Of a stretch of 64,000 bases of DNA, positions 17,543-26,995 are shown one piece after another. This DNA is from Streptomyces endocoffeicus (GTDB taxonomy: Bacteria > Actinomycetota > Actinomycetes > Streptomycetales > Streptomycetaceae). The notes under the pieces were generated by a model. It worked only from the letters and a program-made list of their open reading frames with translations, was not told the origin of the DNA and made no database searches. A program made the translations under genes and the position numbers. The stretch spans positions 388,517 through 452,516 of the forward strand of contig NZ_JAERRG010000005.1 of the NCBI RefSeq assembly GCF_016741935.1, read 5' to 3'. Within the stretch, counting starts at the first letter, position 1. Each line of letters starts with the position of its first letter.

Positions 17543-18385
17543 CTATGTGTCGGCTTGGGGCTGGCTAGCCGCGAGGTCGTTGAGGGCACCGTTCACGACG
17601 TACCAGGACACTGTGAGCGTGTCGCGATCGGGAGTGTGCGCCTCGCGGAACTCACGCCGCGGGTGGACGAAATTGCGGTACTTGCAGACGGCCTGGCTGA
17701 AGCGCTCCATGTCGACGTCGATCCAGCCCGCCTGGTGGCAGATGTCGATGAGGGCTTTGAGACCGATGAAGTTAGGGTCCTTGTTGCTCAGCAGTGAGGC
17801 GTCGCGCTCCTCGATCACCGTAAGCAGGACGCCTTCGAGGAGGCTGCCCAGCATGATGATGGCCGCGACATGAGCGCCGTTGGCGAAGCAGGTGCGGGCT
17901 TCGTCAAGTCGGCGCTGGAGCAGTGCGGCCATCCTTGGTTCACGGATGATCTCGGCCATCGTGGCCTTGAGCTCGACCGGCGCCTGCTGGCCCGGGTGCG
18001 CCATAGCCGGGTCGCAGACAACGATCCTGGGTCGGCCGCCCGGATTCTCCAGACGGAAGCCCTCGTGGACGAGGAAGGTGTTGACCGCGTTGACGACGGT
18101 CGCGAGGACACCGGGTTCATCGAGGTACTCGCGTGCGTCCGCGAGTCTGACGAGTACCTTTTCCAACTCGGTGGGGTTGTCACGACGAGCAGTGAGGAGT
18201 TGGAGAGTCCACTCGCCCCGGTACTCGCCGTCGTACTCGGGAACATTGAGCCACCCGGCGTTCTCCAGGAACTGGGCGATCTCGAAGCCTCTGCGGTAAT
18301 AGAGGTGGTCGTCACCGCAGATGACGCGGGCCAGCTCCTTCAAAGTGTTGCCGTCGAGCGGGCCCAGAACGGCTTCCTGCATCAT
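17543..18385 (-). CDS. HEPN/AbiJ-like abortive-infection-type protein
   Basis: The 280-aa protein has an N-terminal about 85-residue module (DDHLYYRRGFEIAQFLENAGW..., DGEYRGEWTLQLL), like small effector-associated or AbiJ N-terminal domains. A helical C-terminal half contains 'FANGAHVAAIIMLGSLLEGVLL' and KYRNFVHP (about 236-243). That arrangement, a helix with a buried LLEG motif followed by an RNxxHP signature, is typical of HEPN-fold proteins in abortive infection, many of them RNases. The spacing here is R-x3-H rather than R-x4-6-H, so catalysis is not assured. Its ATG overlaps the stop of the helicase-nuclease gene (ATGA), so the two are translationally coupled. Confidence 0.7.
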   Translation of the reverse strand: MMQEAVLGPLDGNTLKELARVICGDDHLYYRRGFEIAQFLENAGWLNVPEYDGEYRGEWTLQLLTARRDNPTELEKVLVRLADAREYLDEPGVLATVVNAVNTFLVHEGFRLENPGGRPRIVVCDPAMAHPGQQAPVELKATMAEIIREPRMAALLQRRLDEARTCFANGAHVAAIIMLGSLLEGVLLTVIEERDASLLSNKDPNFIGLKALIDICHQAGWIDVDMERFSQAVCKYRNFVHPRREFREAHTPDRDTLTVSWYVVNGALNDLAASQPQADT

Positions 18386-21300
18386 GCTGCGTCGTCCTCT
18401 GCAGTGTCGTCGTCGATTCGGTCGTCGGTCTGTTCATCCCCGGTGTCCTCGTCGTCGGTGAGCCCGTCGTCCGAGGAGAGGTCGAGCGGCTTCCACTCGG
18501 CTTGGGAGCCGGCTACCTGGGCAGCTGGAGTGGAGCGCGCATAGCTGGCGGGGCGGATCGCCTGGCGGTCGAGTTCCTCCCACAGGCCGTCGAGCGCCGC
18601 TTCGGGATCGAAGCGGAATTCGCTCTCCCGTACCCGCCAGAACTCCCAGCCCACGCGCTTCAGTTCGCGGTCCCGCCGCTGGTCGTTCTCGATCTGCTCT
18701 CGCGTGGCGTGGTGGAAGGCGTCGCCATCGCACTCCACGGCGAGACGGCCGCGTGCCCCCACGACCACCAAGTCAATGCGCTTGCTGCCGGCCGGGAACT
18801 GCGGGATCACGTGGTAGCCCCGCTTCTTGATCTCCAGATACACCTGCTGTTCGAAGAGCGAGTCGAAGGGAGCCCTGCGGACGTCCGGCAGCACCGGTCC
18901 GATGTCGTCGGCGGCTTCCATCGCGGCGGGCGGGTTCTCCATGTATGTCAGGAGGTTGAGCCGTAGATCGTGCGGCTTGAGACGGTCCGGCGGGACCGAG
19001 TAGAAGAGCCACATCTGATCCTGAGCCCTGCTGGCGGCGACGTTGTATGCCTGCTGCTCGCTCTTGTTCCCGCCCGCTGCGCGCGGCGGGTTCGTCACGA
19101 CCATTGACAGCAGGATCACGTGACGCTCGTCGCCCTGGAGCGAGGCCGCGTTGCCGACGCGAATCTGGTGCTGCTCGCGTACGGTGGCCGGCAGCCGCTG
19201 CTCGATGAGGGTCTCCAGGAGCTTGATCTGTCCGAAGCCCTGGAGCACGATCACGCCCATGGTCTTTTCCTGGTAGGCCGGGTCCTCGGCAAGACGGGCC
19301 AGACAGTCGACGATCGCCTCGGCCTCCTTGGGGTTGTGGACACGGCTTTCGCGGCCCGCGACCACGGCGCCCTCGACGAAGTGGGTACGCAGCGGGTCCA
19401 GCCGTTCGGCGCCGTACTGCCGCAGGGGCAGGAGCTTGTTGTTGTAGAACGTGTTGGAGGACCAGTTGATGATCTCCGGCACACAGCGGAAGTGCTCTTC
19501 GAGGCGGATCACCTTTGGGAAGAAGGTGGACAGCAACTGGTACAGGTTTGTGTGCGGCGTGTAGAGCTCGCGCAGTCGGCTGGGCATGTCCGGCAGATGG
19601 GCGGCCAGCTTGTCCCGGATAGCTTGGTGACGGCCGTTGCGTGTGAGGGCGGGCGCACACTGTTTGTCGTCACCGACGACGATCACACGGGGAGCCAGCC
19701 ACAGGAGGAAGAGCGCGTCCATGCCCGCCTGACTGGCCTCGTCCACGATGACGACGTCGAAGGCATCCCGCCTCGCCTGCACCATCTCGGCGACCTGGGG
19801 GATGGGCATGACCCACGCGGGCACTGCGTCCTGGGCCACGGACATCGAATCGCGTGCCGCGGCCCTGAAGAAGCCGGTGTTCTTCCCCTTGCCCTTGCCG
19901 AGGGACGCCATGTGGGTCCGGTACGCCTGGAGCGCCGAGCGCTGTTCCTGCGTCATCCGCTCCAAGCAGTGCAACCGACCCCAGGCCGCGGCGAGTTCGC
20001 CGGTCACCTGCTCCAGCCGGTCTTCGTGCTCGCTCAGGTCGCCTTCAAGCTTGCGCTCCAGACCGGGTGTGCGCTGCCTGTCCAGGAACTGTGAAGCCTT
20101 CGCCCACGCCCACGCCCGCTCCAGGGAGCCCAGCCGTTCCTCCCAGTCGGGATCGTCGGCGTTGTCGAGGAGGCGGCCCGCGAGCAGGGAGTGGCCGGCG
20201 CGCAGGGCGCCCAGCAGTTCGTCGCACCGACGCGTACGGTGCTCCCGCCGGTGCGCGGCCGCCAGTGCCTCCAGGGCCTCGGCATAAGCCTCCACGTTCT
20301 GGTTGCGGAGAGCCTGGACCAGGGCCATGGACTCCGTGGCCAGCTGCGTGCCGCTGACGGGGGTACGAAGGAGTTCGTCCCACGCGGCCAATTGCGCAAC
20401 GGCCTCGTCGGCGGCCCGACGGCCACGGAGCGCGGCGACACCGGCGTTGAAGTCCTGCCACGCCTGGCAGGAGGCGGTCGTCAGCCGTACCCCGTGACGC
20501 ACGAGAAGCGCGTCGACGCAGTCCCGGGCCGAGCCGAATGCCTGTATGTGCTCAAGGCGCTCGGCGCGCGAGGTCAGTTCGGCCAGCCGCACCTCCACGT
20601 CCCCCGGCGGGACGGCGGTGTTCACCTGCTGCCAGCGCGTGGCCGCGCCGGCGATCGCGGAGTGCGCCCGGAGGTGGGCCAGCACGGCGTCCAGGTCCTC
20701 AGTCGTTTGGGGTGTACGGCCGTCGACAGTGCAGCAGTCCAGCAACTCCTGTGCGTTCTTCTGCACTTTGCCCGGGAACCGGGACCGCAGGGTCTTGCCT
20801 GTAGCCAGGTGATCCCGGAGAGCGACACCGGCGGTTGTCAGCTGGCCTGCCTTCTGGGCGGTCAGGTCCTCGGGCATGGTCACCAGGCGCAGACCCAGCG
20901 CATCCACGTCCCCTGCGACTATGCGGATGTCGCCGGTGACGGCTGCCACCCGCTGCCACAGTGCGAGGTCGGATCGGCAGAGCCGGTCCGTCAACGCCCT
21001 GGTGATCCAGGAACCGGGATCCCAGCGTGTGGCGTCGGCAGGCATTCCGAGGTGATGAAGGGCCGTCTCGCATGCATCGAGCAGCGAAGCCAGCTCGGAG
21101 GTCACGGACACGTCGAGATGGGCGAGTACGTTCCGGATCTCGACGGCCTCTGCGGACAGACCTTCATCACTGAGGCGGCTGGCCGCGAATACGTCCGCGA
21201 CTTGCCGGGGCGAGGGAAGATCGCCAGGCACGGGAAGCGCGCCGCCAGCCCGCGGTTCACCCGCGCCGTCACGCAGCAGGACGAGCAGTTCGTGGGCCTG

Positions 21301-22968
21301 TTCGGAGGCCAGCGGCGGGACGTCCTCGGCGGTGTCGGGCAGACGGCCGATCCATCCGAACTCTTCGGTACCGGCTTGGACCCGCTCCACGATCTCGGCG
21401 AGCGTTCCTGCGTATCCCGGTGCCACGCTCCGATGTCGGTACTCGGCCTCCCGGAGCGAGATCACCTGCTCCGTGAGCGTATCGATCCGTCCCCTTGCCT
21501 CGTCCCGCTCCCCGGTGAGGCGGCGGATCTCAGCACGTAGTTCGGCGGGGTCACTGGCGGCCACCTGGTCGGTGAGCGCGTTGATGGTGCGCTCCAGTTC
21601 GCCCTCACTTTCGCCGTTGTGGCGAGTGGAGCTGAGGAGCAGGACGCACAAGTCCCTTACAGGTTGCGGAAGCTTGTCCCGCAGCACAGTGAGCGGCTGG
21701 TCGCGAGCGCTGGTGACGAGTACCCGCTGGCCCTGTGCGAGCAGTGCCGAGACAAGGTTGGCGATGGTGTGGGTCTTGCCCGTCCCCGGCGGCCCCTGGA
21801 CCACCACACCGGTGTCGTGCTCCAGGCGTCCCAGCACGCTGCGCTGCTGAGCGTTCGTCTTGCCCGGGAAGAGAGGATCGTCACCGAAGAGCGGCGCTTT
21901 CCGGGCACCGTCCCAGGCAGAACGGTCGGCGGTCTCGATCGTCATGGCCATCTGGGCCAGGCCGAGTGGTGCCCGGCTCTCCGAGGCCACCGTCTCCGCT
22001 ATCTGGTCGTAGAACCGTAGCAGCGAGTTGAGGTTGCGCGGGCGTAGGACCAGGGCCGGTGCGTAGGTGAGACGGGCGCCCAGTTCAGGTGCGCGGGGTG
22101 GCTCCCACCCTGCGCTGAAGCCCATGGGCCGAGTGGTCGCCCGCTCCTGCCACTGCGCGATCTGCTCCAGTGCCTCAGTCCCCAGCGGGTCCATCCCGCG
22201 AGCCGTTATCTCCTCCGAGAGAGCGGCTCCGCGCTCGCGTACCCAACCATCATCACTGTCCAGGAAGTCCTGGTCTTCGAGACGCAGGGCGCTCTCCGGC
22301 GACAGTTGCACCGTAAGCCGCGCCGTGCGGCGATCGACCGATGTCTCTACCCGGTGGGTGAACAGATGGCGGTGCACCACATCACCGTCCGAGGTGGCCC
22401 AGGTCAAAAGCCCTATGCCCAGAACGAGTTCAGTCTGGTCGTCTTCCCGGGCGAGCTTCTGGTGCCACGCGTACAGCCGGTCGTAGAGCTCGCGGAGTGG
22501 TCGTTCCGCGCGCTCCCGCGCCGACCATCGACGCCAGCGATCCAGCCACGTTCCATAGGCCCGCAGCACGTCACCGGCCTCTTCGCGGCGCAGGGCGCCT
22601 TCCTCTGCTGGCGGTTCCCTGTCGTCCGCAACGCGCACCAGTTCGCCTCCTGGTCCCTCCTCCGCAAGAGGCGGATCGCCTCCGTCGGGGTCCAGGCAGC
22701 TCGTCGGCTCGACCCAGCCGTCCAGTGAGTCGGGCAGGTCGGGCGGCGTACTCTGCGGCACGTGGTCGAGCGTCAGCAGCAGACCGTCAGGGCGCGGCGC
22801 CGGCCTGCGGACGGGCTCCGGCAGCCTGGCCAGCCACAGACGTTCACGGTTGCGGTCGTCACGCTGCCGCTGGTGACTGCTGTGGACCATGTCGCGTAGG
22901 AAGTTGACCAGCCCTGCTGTTTGCCCGATGACGTCGGGGTCACTCGCGTGGCGTCGCGGATTGTTCAC
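18382..22968 (-). CDS. SF1 helicase fused to a Vsr/DUF559-type (REase_MTES_1575-like) nuclease
   Basis: 1528 aa from a GTG behind GAGAGGAGAAC. The N-terminal about 380 residues are of unknown fold. An AAA_11/UPF1-like superfamily 1 helicase follows: Walker A GPPGTGKTHT (about 390), a long coiled insertion (about 450-1000), Walker B VIVDEASQAGMDAL (about 1073), a later 'VGNAASLQGDERHVIL' and the QQAYNVAASRAQDQ motif VI. The last about 110 residues form a Vsr-like endonuclease: IDLVV, then AVECDGDAFHH and WEFWRVRES. The C-terminal tail is acidic (D/E/T-rich). Such fusions are common in defence islands. It leads an operon with the HEPN-like protein and an unknown protein. Confidence 0.8.
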   Translation of the reverse strand: MNNPRRHASDPDVIGQTAGLVNFLRDMVHSSHQRQRDDRNRERLWLARLPEPVRRPAPRPDGLLLTLDHVPQSTPPDLPDSLDGWVEPTSCLDPDGGDPPLAEEGPGGELVRVADDREPPAEEGALRREEAGDVLRAYGTWLDRWRRWSARERAERPLRELYDRLYAWHQKLAREDDQTELVLGIGLLTWATSDGDVVHRHLFTHRVETSVDRRTARLTVQLSPESALRLEDQDFLDSDDGWVRERGAALSEEITARGMDPLGTEALEQIAQWQERATTRPMGFSAGWEPPRAPELGARLTYAPALVLRPRNLNSLLRFYDQIAETVASESRAPLGLAQMAMTIETADRSAWDGARKAPLFGDDPLFPGKTNAQQRSVLGRLEHDTGVVVQGPPGTGKTHTIANLVSALLAQGQRVLVTSARDQPLTVLRDKLPQPVRDLCVLLLSSTRHNGESEGELERTINALTDQVAASDPAELRAEIRRLTGERDEARGRIDTLTEQVISLREAEYRHRSVAPGYAGTLAEIVERVQAGTEEFGWIGRLPDTAEDVPPLASEQAHELLVLLRDGAGEPRAGGALPVPGDLPSPRQVADVFAASRLSDEGLSAEAVEIRNVLAHLDVSVTSELASLLDACETALHHLGMPADATRWDPGSWITRALTDRLCRSDLALWQRVAAVTGDIRIVAGDVDALGLRLVTMPEDLTAQKAGQLTTAGVALRDHLATGKTLRSRFPGKVQKNAQELLDCCTVDGRTPQTTEDLDAVLAHLRAHSAIAGAATRWQQVNTAVPPGDVEVRLAELTSRAERLEHIQAFGSARDCVDALLVRHGVRLTTASCQAWQDFNAGVAALRGRRAADEAVAQLAAWDELLRTPVSGTQLATESMALVQALRNQNVEAYAEALEALAAAHRREHRTRRCDELLGALRAGHSLLAGRLLDNADDPDWEERLGSLERAWAWAKASQFLDRQRTPGLERKLEGDLSEHEDRLEQVTGELAAAWGRLHCLERMTQEQRSALQAYRTHMASLGKGKGKNTGFFRAAARDSMSVAQDAVPAWVMPIPQVAEMVQARRDAFDVVIVDEASQAGMDALFLLWLAPRVIVVGDDKQCAPALTRNGRHQAIRDKLAAHLPDMPSRLRELYTPHTNLYQLLSTFFPKVIRLEEHFRCVPEIINWSSNTFYNNKLLPLRQYGAERLDPLRTHFVEGAVVAGRESRVHNPKEAEAIVDCLARLAEDPAYQEKTMGVIVLQGFGQIKLLETLIEQRLPATVREQHQIRVGNAASLQGDERHVILLSMVVTNPPRAAGGNKSEQQAYNVAASRAQDQMWLFYSVPPDRLKPHDLRLNLLTYMENPPAAMEAADDIGPVLPDVRRAPFDSLFEQQVYLEIKKRGYHVIPQFPAGSKRIDLVVVGARGRLAVECDGDAFHHATREQIENDQRRDRELKRVGWEFWRVRESEFRFDPEAALDGLWEELDRQAIRPASYARSTPAAQVAGSQAEWKPLDLSSDDGLTDDEDTGDEQTDDRIDDDTAEDDAA

Positions 22969-23242
22969 CGTTCTCCTCTCGGCTGCTGACGAACGTTCCA
23001 GGATGAGGGTCGGTTGAGAGCACAACAATGAGCCCCCGGCAGGATGACCGGATTCGTTTCACGGATTCGGCGTCGCGTACGTCGTTGAATCGGTTGTTCG
23101 CGTACGTGCGAAGGGGCTGAATGGGGGCGCTTCACAGTGTTCCGTCAGGTGTCTCTAAGCAGGTGAGAGGCACTGCGGAGAGGCTGGGGACGATGCTGGC
23201 ACCGGCTTACATCCGAGGTGCTGCGCGTATGCGAACGGAGGG
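22969..23242. promoter_or_regulatory. divergent promoter region between helicase operon and CHAT gene
   Basis: This 274-bp region must drive both divergent units. It holds two copies of CGCGTACGT at 23074-23082 and 23099-23107, 25 bp apart. Their inner GCGTACGT core is nearly self-complementary, so they could be operator half-sites. No -35/-10 pair stands out. Confidence 0.35.
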
Positions 23243-26200
23243 TTGAGTCCACGACGAATGATGACCGGTTACGGTGCAAACCGAACGTCCGGCTTGATAC
23301 TCGAAGCGCGGAGTGCTCGCGTTGTGAGAGACGGCGAATGCCGGTACTGCTCGGATGCCTACGAGGTGGCCCTCCAGGCGGACCATGACAGATGTCTGCC
23401 GGTATCGGCGATTAAGTACGCGGCCGAGTGCTCGGGCATTGGCAAGCATGCTGCCGCACTCAAGATTTCTCCTGGGTCCGGGGAACGAACGGCTCTGACG
23501 GGGGTCGTGGCATTGTTGAATCGGTTGATGACCGGTTGGCGCGGGGGGAACGGCGTGAGGCTGTCGCGGGACATCACTGGGTGGGCGTTCATGGTGGAGG
23601 TGGACGGTGTCCGGCATGCTGGACTGGCGGTAGGACTGGCCGGCATCAGCCCGTTCACCGCCGGTGACGGGGCCGGAGGCAGCCTGTTCACCCGCGCGAA
23701 CAGCTGGTGGGGCCTCCCGGTGCTCCTCTCACTGAACGAACTGCCCTTCGGGCACCCTGTCGATCACAGGTGGTGTGTCACGCAGGATGACGGAGGCGTG
23801 CTGTCCGTCTTCAGCCCAGACGGCGCGTACTTTGTGCATGACCTCCGGCTGGAAGAGCCGCCGGGCTGGCGGGAGAGGGCGATCGCCTCGGGTTCGGTCA
23901 TGTTGGTCGTCTCCCACGTGCTGCCTGCTATGGACGATCCGATCGGCGCGCTCGACTTCGAAACGCGGCAGGGGATGGTGTGCTCTGGCTCTGTGCGCTT
24001 CGGAGAGCCGGCCTACGAATCGCGTGATGAAGAGGATGGTCCGCCGACGGTCAGGTTCTTCATCGACCCCGTCGGCACGCTGATGGAGCTTGCACATCAC
24101 GTGTGCGACCGGATCCTTTCGCTGTCCCAGGCGAAGCAACAGGCGCGCGAACTGGAGCAGACGCGACAAGCCTTGGCGGAACACGCGGACCAAGTGCCCG
24201 CCGAGACGATGGTGGAACTGCTTTTCCGGGACGAGTTCCACGATCACCGCGGTCTGGTCGAGCTCATGTACGTCTACTGGAGGCTGGTTGCCGAGGTTGC
24301 CGACGCCTGTGGGGCGGAGGCCGCCTGGCGGGACGCGGCGCTCCGGACTGTCGAGTCGGCCGTCGACCTGGTGGTGGACCGGTGTGATCGCGCGGTGTTC
24401 GAGGAAACCGACGCGGTGGTGTCACGGCTGATCGACAGGCTGAGCGATCCCGCCGAACTGGAAACCGGGTTGCTGGCCGCCGCCCGGTTGCGGATGGCCA
24501 CTCGGGGAGCGGAGGACTTGGCCGCCGACCACTACGCCCGTGGGATACGTACCGTCTGGTCCGCTCGGCTGGAGGCTGACCTGTACCGCACGTGGTTCAC
24601 CGACCAGGAGCCCTTCCAGGTCGAGTCCCACCGGCTGGTGACGGAGGCGGGACATCTGGTGCTGCGCGCTCTGGAACTGGACGGTGGGACGCGAAAGGTC
24701 CGGCTCCAGGCGTCGTTGGCGCAGATCCTTGCGGACGAGGGGGGAGTTGATCGAGATGCCGCCGACGCCGCGTTGTCGTCATGGCTCGACTCGTCAACCG
24801 CCGACGATCTGGATGTCGCCCTGTTTCTGCTCAGGGTGATGGACGGGATTCCCCCGGCCCTGGTCGACGGGTTGCCCAGGGCGGTGTTCGGGGCGCCCCT
24901 GGCCGATTTCGTCGCCGCCCATGGCAGCAACGTAACCGCGAAGGTGATCAGCCAGGGCGTCAACCTGGCCCGGGAACAGGCCGACCGGCCGCTGCTGCGC
25001 ACCGTGCTGGACTGGGCAGAGCGGCTCGGGGTCCGCTGGGGCCCCGCCCACCGCAGGCAGTTGATCGAGGCACGGCTTCACGTGCTGCCCGACGACCCCA
25101 CCGACTGCCCGCGGCCCGACCATGCACTCGCGACGTCGTTCCCGGAATCCTGGACTCCGACACAGCGGTCGGCGGCGCTGCTGCATACAGCCGCACACGC
25201 CCGCGACCGGGGCCGGCCTGCGCTGGGGATCACTCTCCTGCGGCAGGCGGGCGATGTACCCAGCGAAGAGTTCAGGCTCTTGGTAGCGGATCTGTACTAC
25301 CAGTCGGCCAAGGAGGGCGAGACGGTCTCCGGTCTTGGCCCGTTCCCTTGGGATCGCTACGCGTACGCGGCACACACCTACGCCTCTCTTGGCTTCGAGG
25401 AACTGGCGCTGGCGAGCGTGGTGCCGTTCGCGCAACATATGGGCAATCTCCGCGGCGACGAACTCAAGGCAGCGCTGTTCGCGATCACCCTGAACGTGCC
25501 GAACTTCGACACGAGCCGCGCGCCCGAACTCGGCGGGGTGCTGCGCGACCTAGTGCACTCGGCGGTCTGGCAGCTCACGTTGGAATCCGAGAGGCTGCCG
25601 ATGGGGCTGATGCTCGGTTTGCACCAGGCGGGCAAGGGACCGGAGCTGGGCGCATGGGGGCGGATCGACGGCCCGCTCGCGCTGCCTACGTACATCCAGC
25701 ACTTTCTCGGCAAGCTGCGCGACCTGGAGAAGCCCGCCGCCGTACATGGTGCGTCCGGTGCGTCGCCGCACCTGCTGAACGCACTAGACTCCGACCGCCG
25801 TCCCGGCGGCCACGACACCCAGCAGATCGCCCGGAACCTGCGGTGGCACATCTCGTCGCTCATCGACCACGAGTTGAGCCGCCGCTCGGCACCGCTCATC
25901 GACGACCAGCACCTCTGGGCGAAGACGCACGAACTGCTCGACGACCGGACCGTACTGCTCACCTGGTTCCTGCCCGCCGCTGTGAGCGGCGCGGCCGTGC
26001 TTCTCGCGGTCACCAGGCAGGGCCGGTCCCTGGCCGTGCACTTGGGCGACGGCGCGGACGAGAACAACGACCGGCACCCGGTGGCGGACCGGGTCGAGGC
26101 GATCCGGACGGAGGTCCAACGCGACCCGCTGTTCGGCGACGTGACACCGGAAGGCAGCCAACTGCTGCGGCAGCCGGGCGACATACCACTCGGCGCCGGC

Positions 26201-26995
26201 GAACTGTGGGACAAATGGCGGGCCCAGGGCAAGGACCGCATCCTGGCATGGCCGCACGGCGCGCTGCATTACCTGCCGCTACCGCTGTGCCGTACCGGAG
26301 ACCGGATGATCGCCGACGACTGGACGGTCACCACCATCGTCGGCCTCGAGGCCCTGACGCCCACAGCCAGCCCCGTACGGCCGCGCCGTACCGTGGTGCT
26401 GGCCTCCGCCGACGGCGGCGTGCCCTACGGGCTGTACGCCGAACCGGCGTTGGAAGAGCACGCGCGGCAGGTCGCCGACGCGGTCGGCACGGATGCCGTC
26501 ACCGGGCCTGCGGCCACGCGTGACAGGCTGCTCGCCGAACTGACTATGGCGGACGTGGTCCACATCGCCGTACACGGGAGGCTGGACCAGGACGCGCCGT
26601 GGATGCACTGTCTCTACCTCACTCCGGACCGTGACGACGACGGCCGGGTCTTCGCCTACGACTTCCTCGAAGCCGACCTGCGCGGTGTCCGCCTGGTCAC
26701 TCTCGCCGCATGCGAGTCCGCGCTGGGCCGGTTCGACCGCGCGGACAACGTCCGTGGCATCCCGTCGGCACTGATCACCGCTGGCGCGCAGGCCGTCGTC
26801 GGGTGTCTGTGGCCCGTACGCCCCGAGCCGGCCACGTACTTCTACCACCACATGCACCAACGGATCGCGCACGGCACGGACCCGGAGCCCGCCTTCCGTC
26901 AGGCCCAACTCGCCACCCGTGCTCGGCATCCCCACTACCGTGACTGGGGAGCGTTCACCTACCTGCATGGTCGGAGCAAGGGAGCCATTGCATGA
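23243..26995 (+). CDS. CHAT-domain (caspase-like) protease, large
   Basis: 1250 aa from TTG 23243; an ATG at 23258 and later starts up to about 23530 are possible, because the first about 85 residues do not look like a domain. The body is a long helical scaffold (about 290-900, TPR-like pieces such as 'YAYAAHTYASLGFEELALASV'). The C-terminal about 300 residues are a CHAT peptidase: the His of HIAVHG (about 1110) and the Cys of LAACESALG (about 1156), then 'GIPSALITAGAQAVVGCLWPV' as in separase/caspase-like CHAT enzymes. Predicted role: trigger-activated proteolysis. Its stop overlaps the next start (ATGA), so the downstream protein is the likely partner or substrate. Confidence 0.8.
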   Translation: MSPRRMMTGYGANRTSGLILEARSARVVRDGECRYCSDAYEVALQADHDRCLPVSAIKYAAECSGIGKHAAALKISPGSGERTALTGVVALLNRLMTGWRGGNGVRLSRDITGWAFMVEVDGVRHAGLAVGLAGISPFTAGDGAGGSLFTRANSWWGLPVLLSLNELPFGHPVDHRWCVTQDDGGVLSVFSPDGAYFVHDLRLEEPPGWRERAIASGSVMLVVSHVLPAMDDPIGALDFETRQGMVCSGSVRFGEPAYESRDEEDGPPTVRFFIDPVGTLMELAHHVCDRILSLSQAKQQARELEQTRQALAEHADQVPAETMVELLFRDEFHDHRGLVELMYVYWRLVAEVADACGAEAAWRDAALRTVESAVDLVVDRCDRAVFEETDAVVSRLIDRLSDPAELETGLLAAARLRMATRGAEDLAADHYARGIRTVWSARLEADLYRTWFTDQEPFQVESHRLVTEAGHLVLRALELDGGTRKVRLQASLAQILADEGGVDRDAADAALSSWLDSSTADDLDVALFLLRVMDGIPPALVDGLPRAVFGAPLADFVAAHGSNVTAKVISQGVNLAREQADRPLLRTVLDWAERLGVRWGPAHRRQLIEARLHVLPDDPTDCPRPDHALATSFPESWTPTQRSAALLHTAAHARDRGRPALGITLLRQAGDVPSEEFRLLVADLYYQSAKEGETVSGLGPFPWDRYAYAAHTYASLGFEELALASVVPFAQHMGNLRGDELKAALFAITLNVPNFDTSRAPELGGVLRDLVHSAVWQLTLESERLPMGLMLGLHQAGKGPELGAWGRIDGPLALPTYIQHFLGKLRDLEKPAAVHGASGASPHLLNALDSDRRPGGHDTQQIARNLRWHISSLIDHELSRRSAPLIDDQHLWAKTHELLDDRTVLLTWFLPAAVSGAAVLLAVTRQGRSLAVHLGDGADENNDRHPVADRVEAIRTEVQRDPLFGDVTPEGSQLLRQPGDIPLGAGELWDKWRAQGKDRILAWPHGALHYLPLPLCRTGDRMIADDWTVTTIVGLEALTPTASPVRPRRTVVLASADGGVPYGLYAEPALEEHARQVADAVGTDAVTGPAATRDRLLAELTMADVVHIAVHGRLDQDAPWMHCLYLTPDRDDDGRVFAYDFLEADLRGVRLVTLAACESALGRFDRADNVRGIPSALITAGAQAVVGCLWPVRPEPATYFYHHMHQRIAHGTDPEPAFRQAQLATRARHPHYRDWGAFTYLHGRSKGAIA

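Noticed and set aside
23207..23617. 136-aa minus-strand ORF at the CHAT gene start
   Set aside because: It has no start signal or family pattern and overlaps the CHAT gene 5' part; it only adds doubt about the exact CHAT start.
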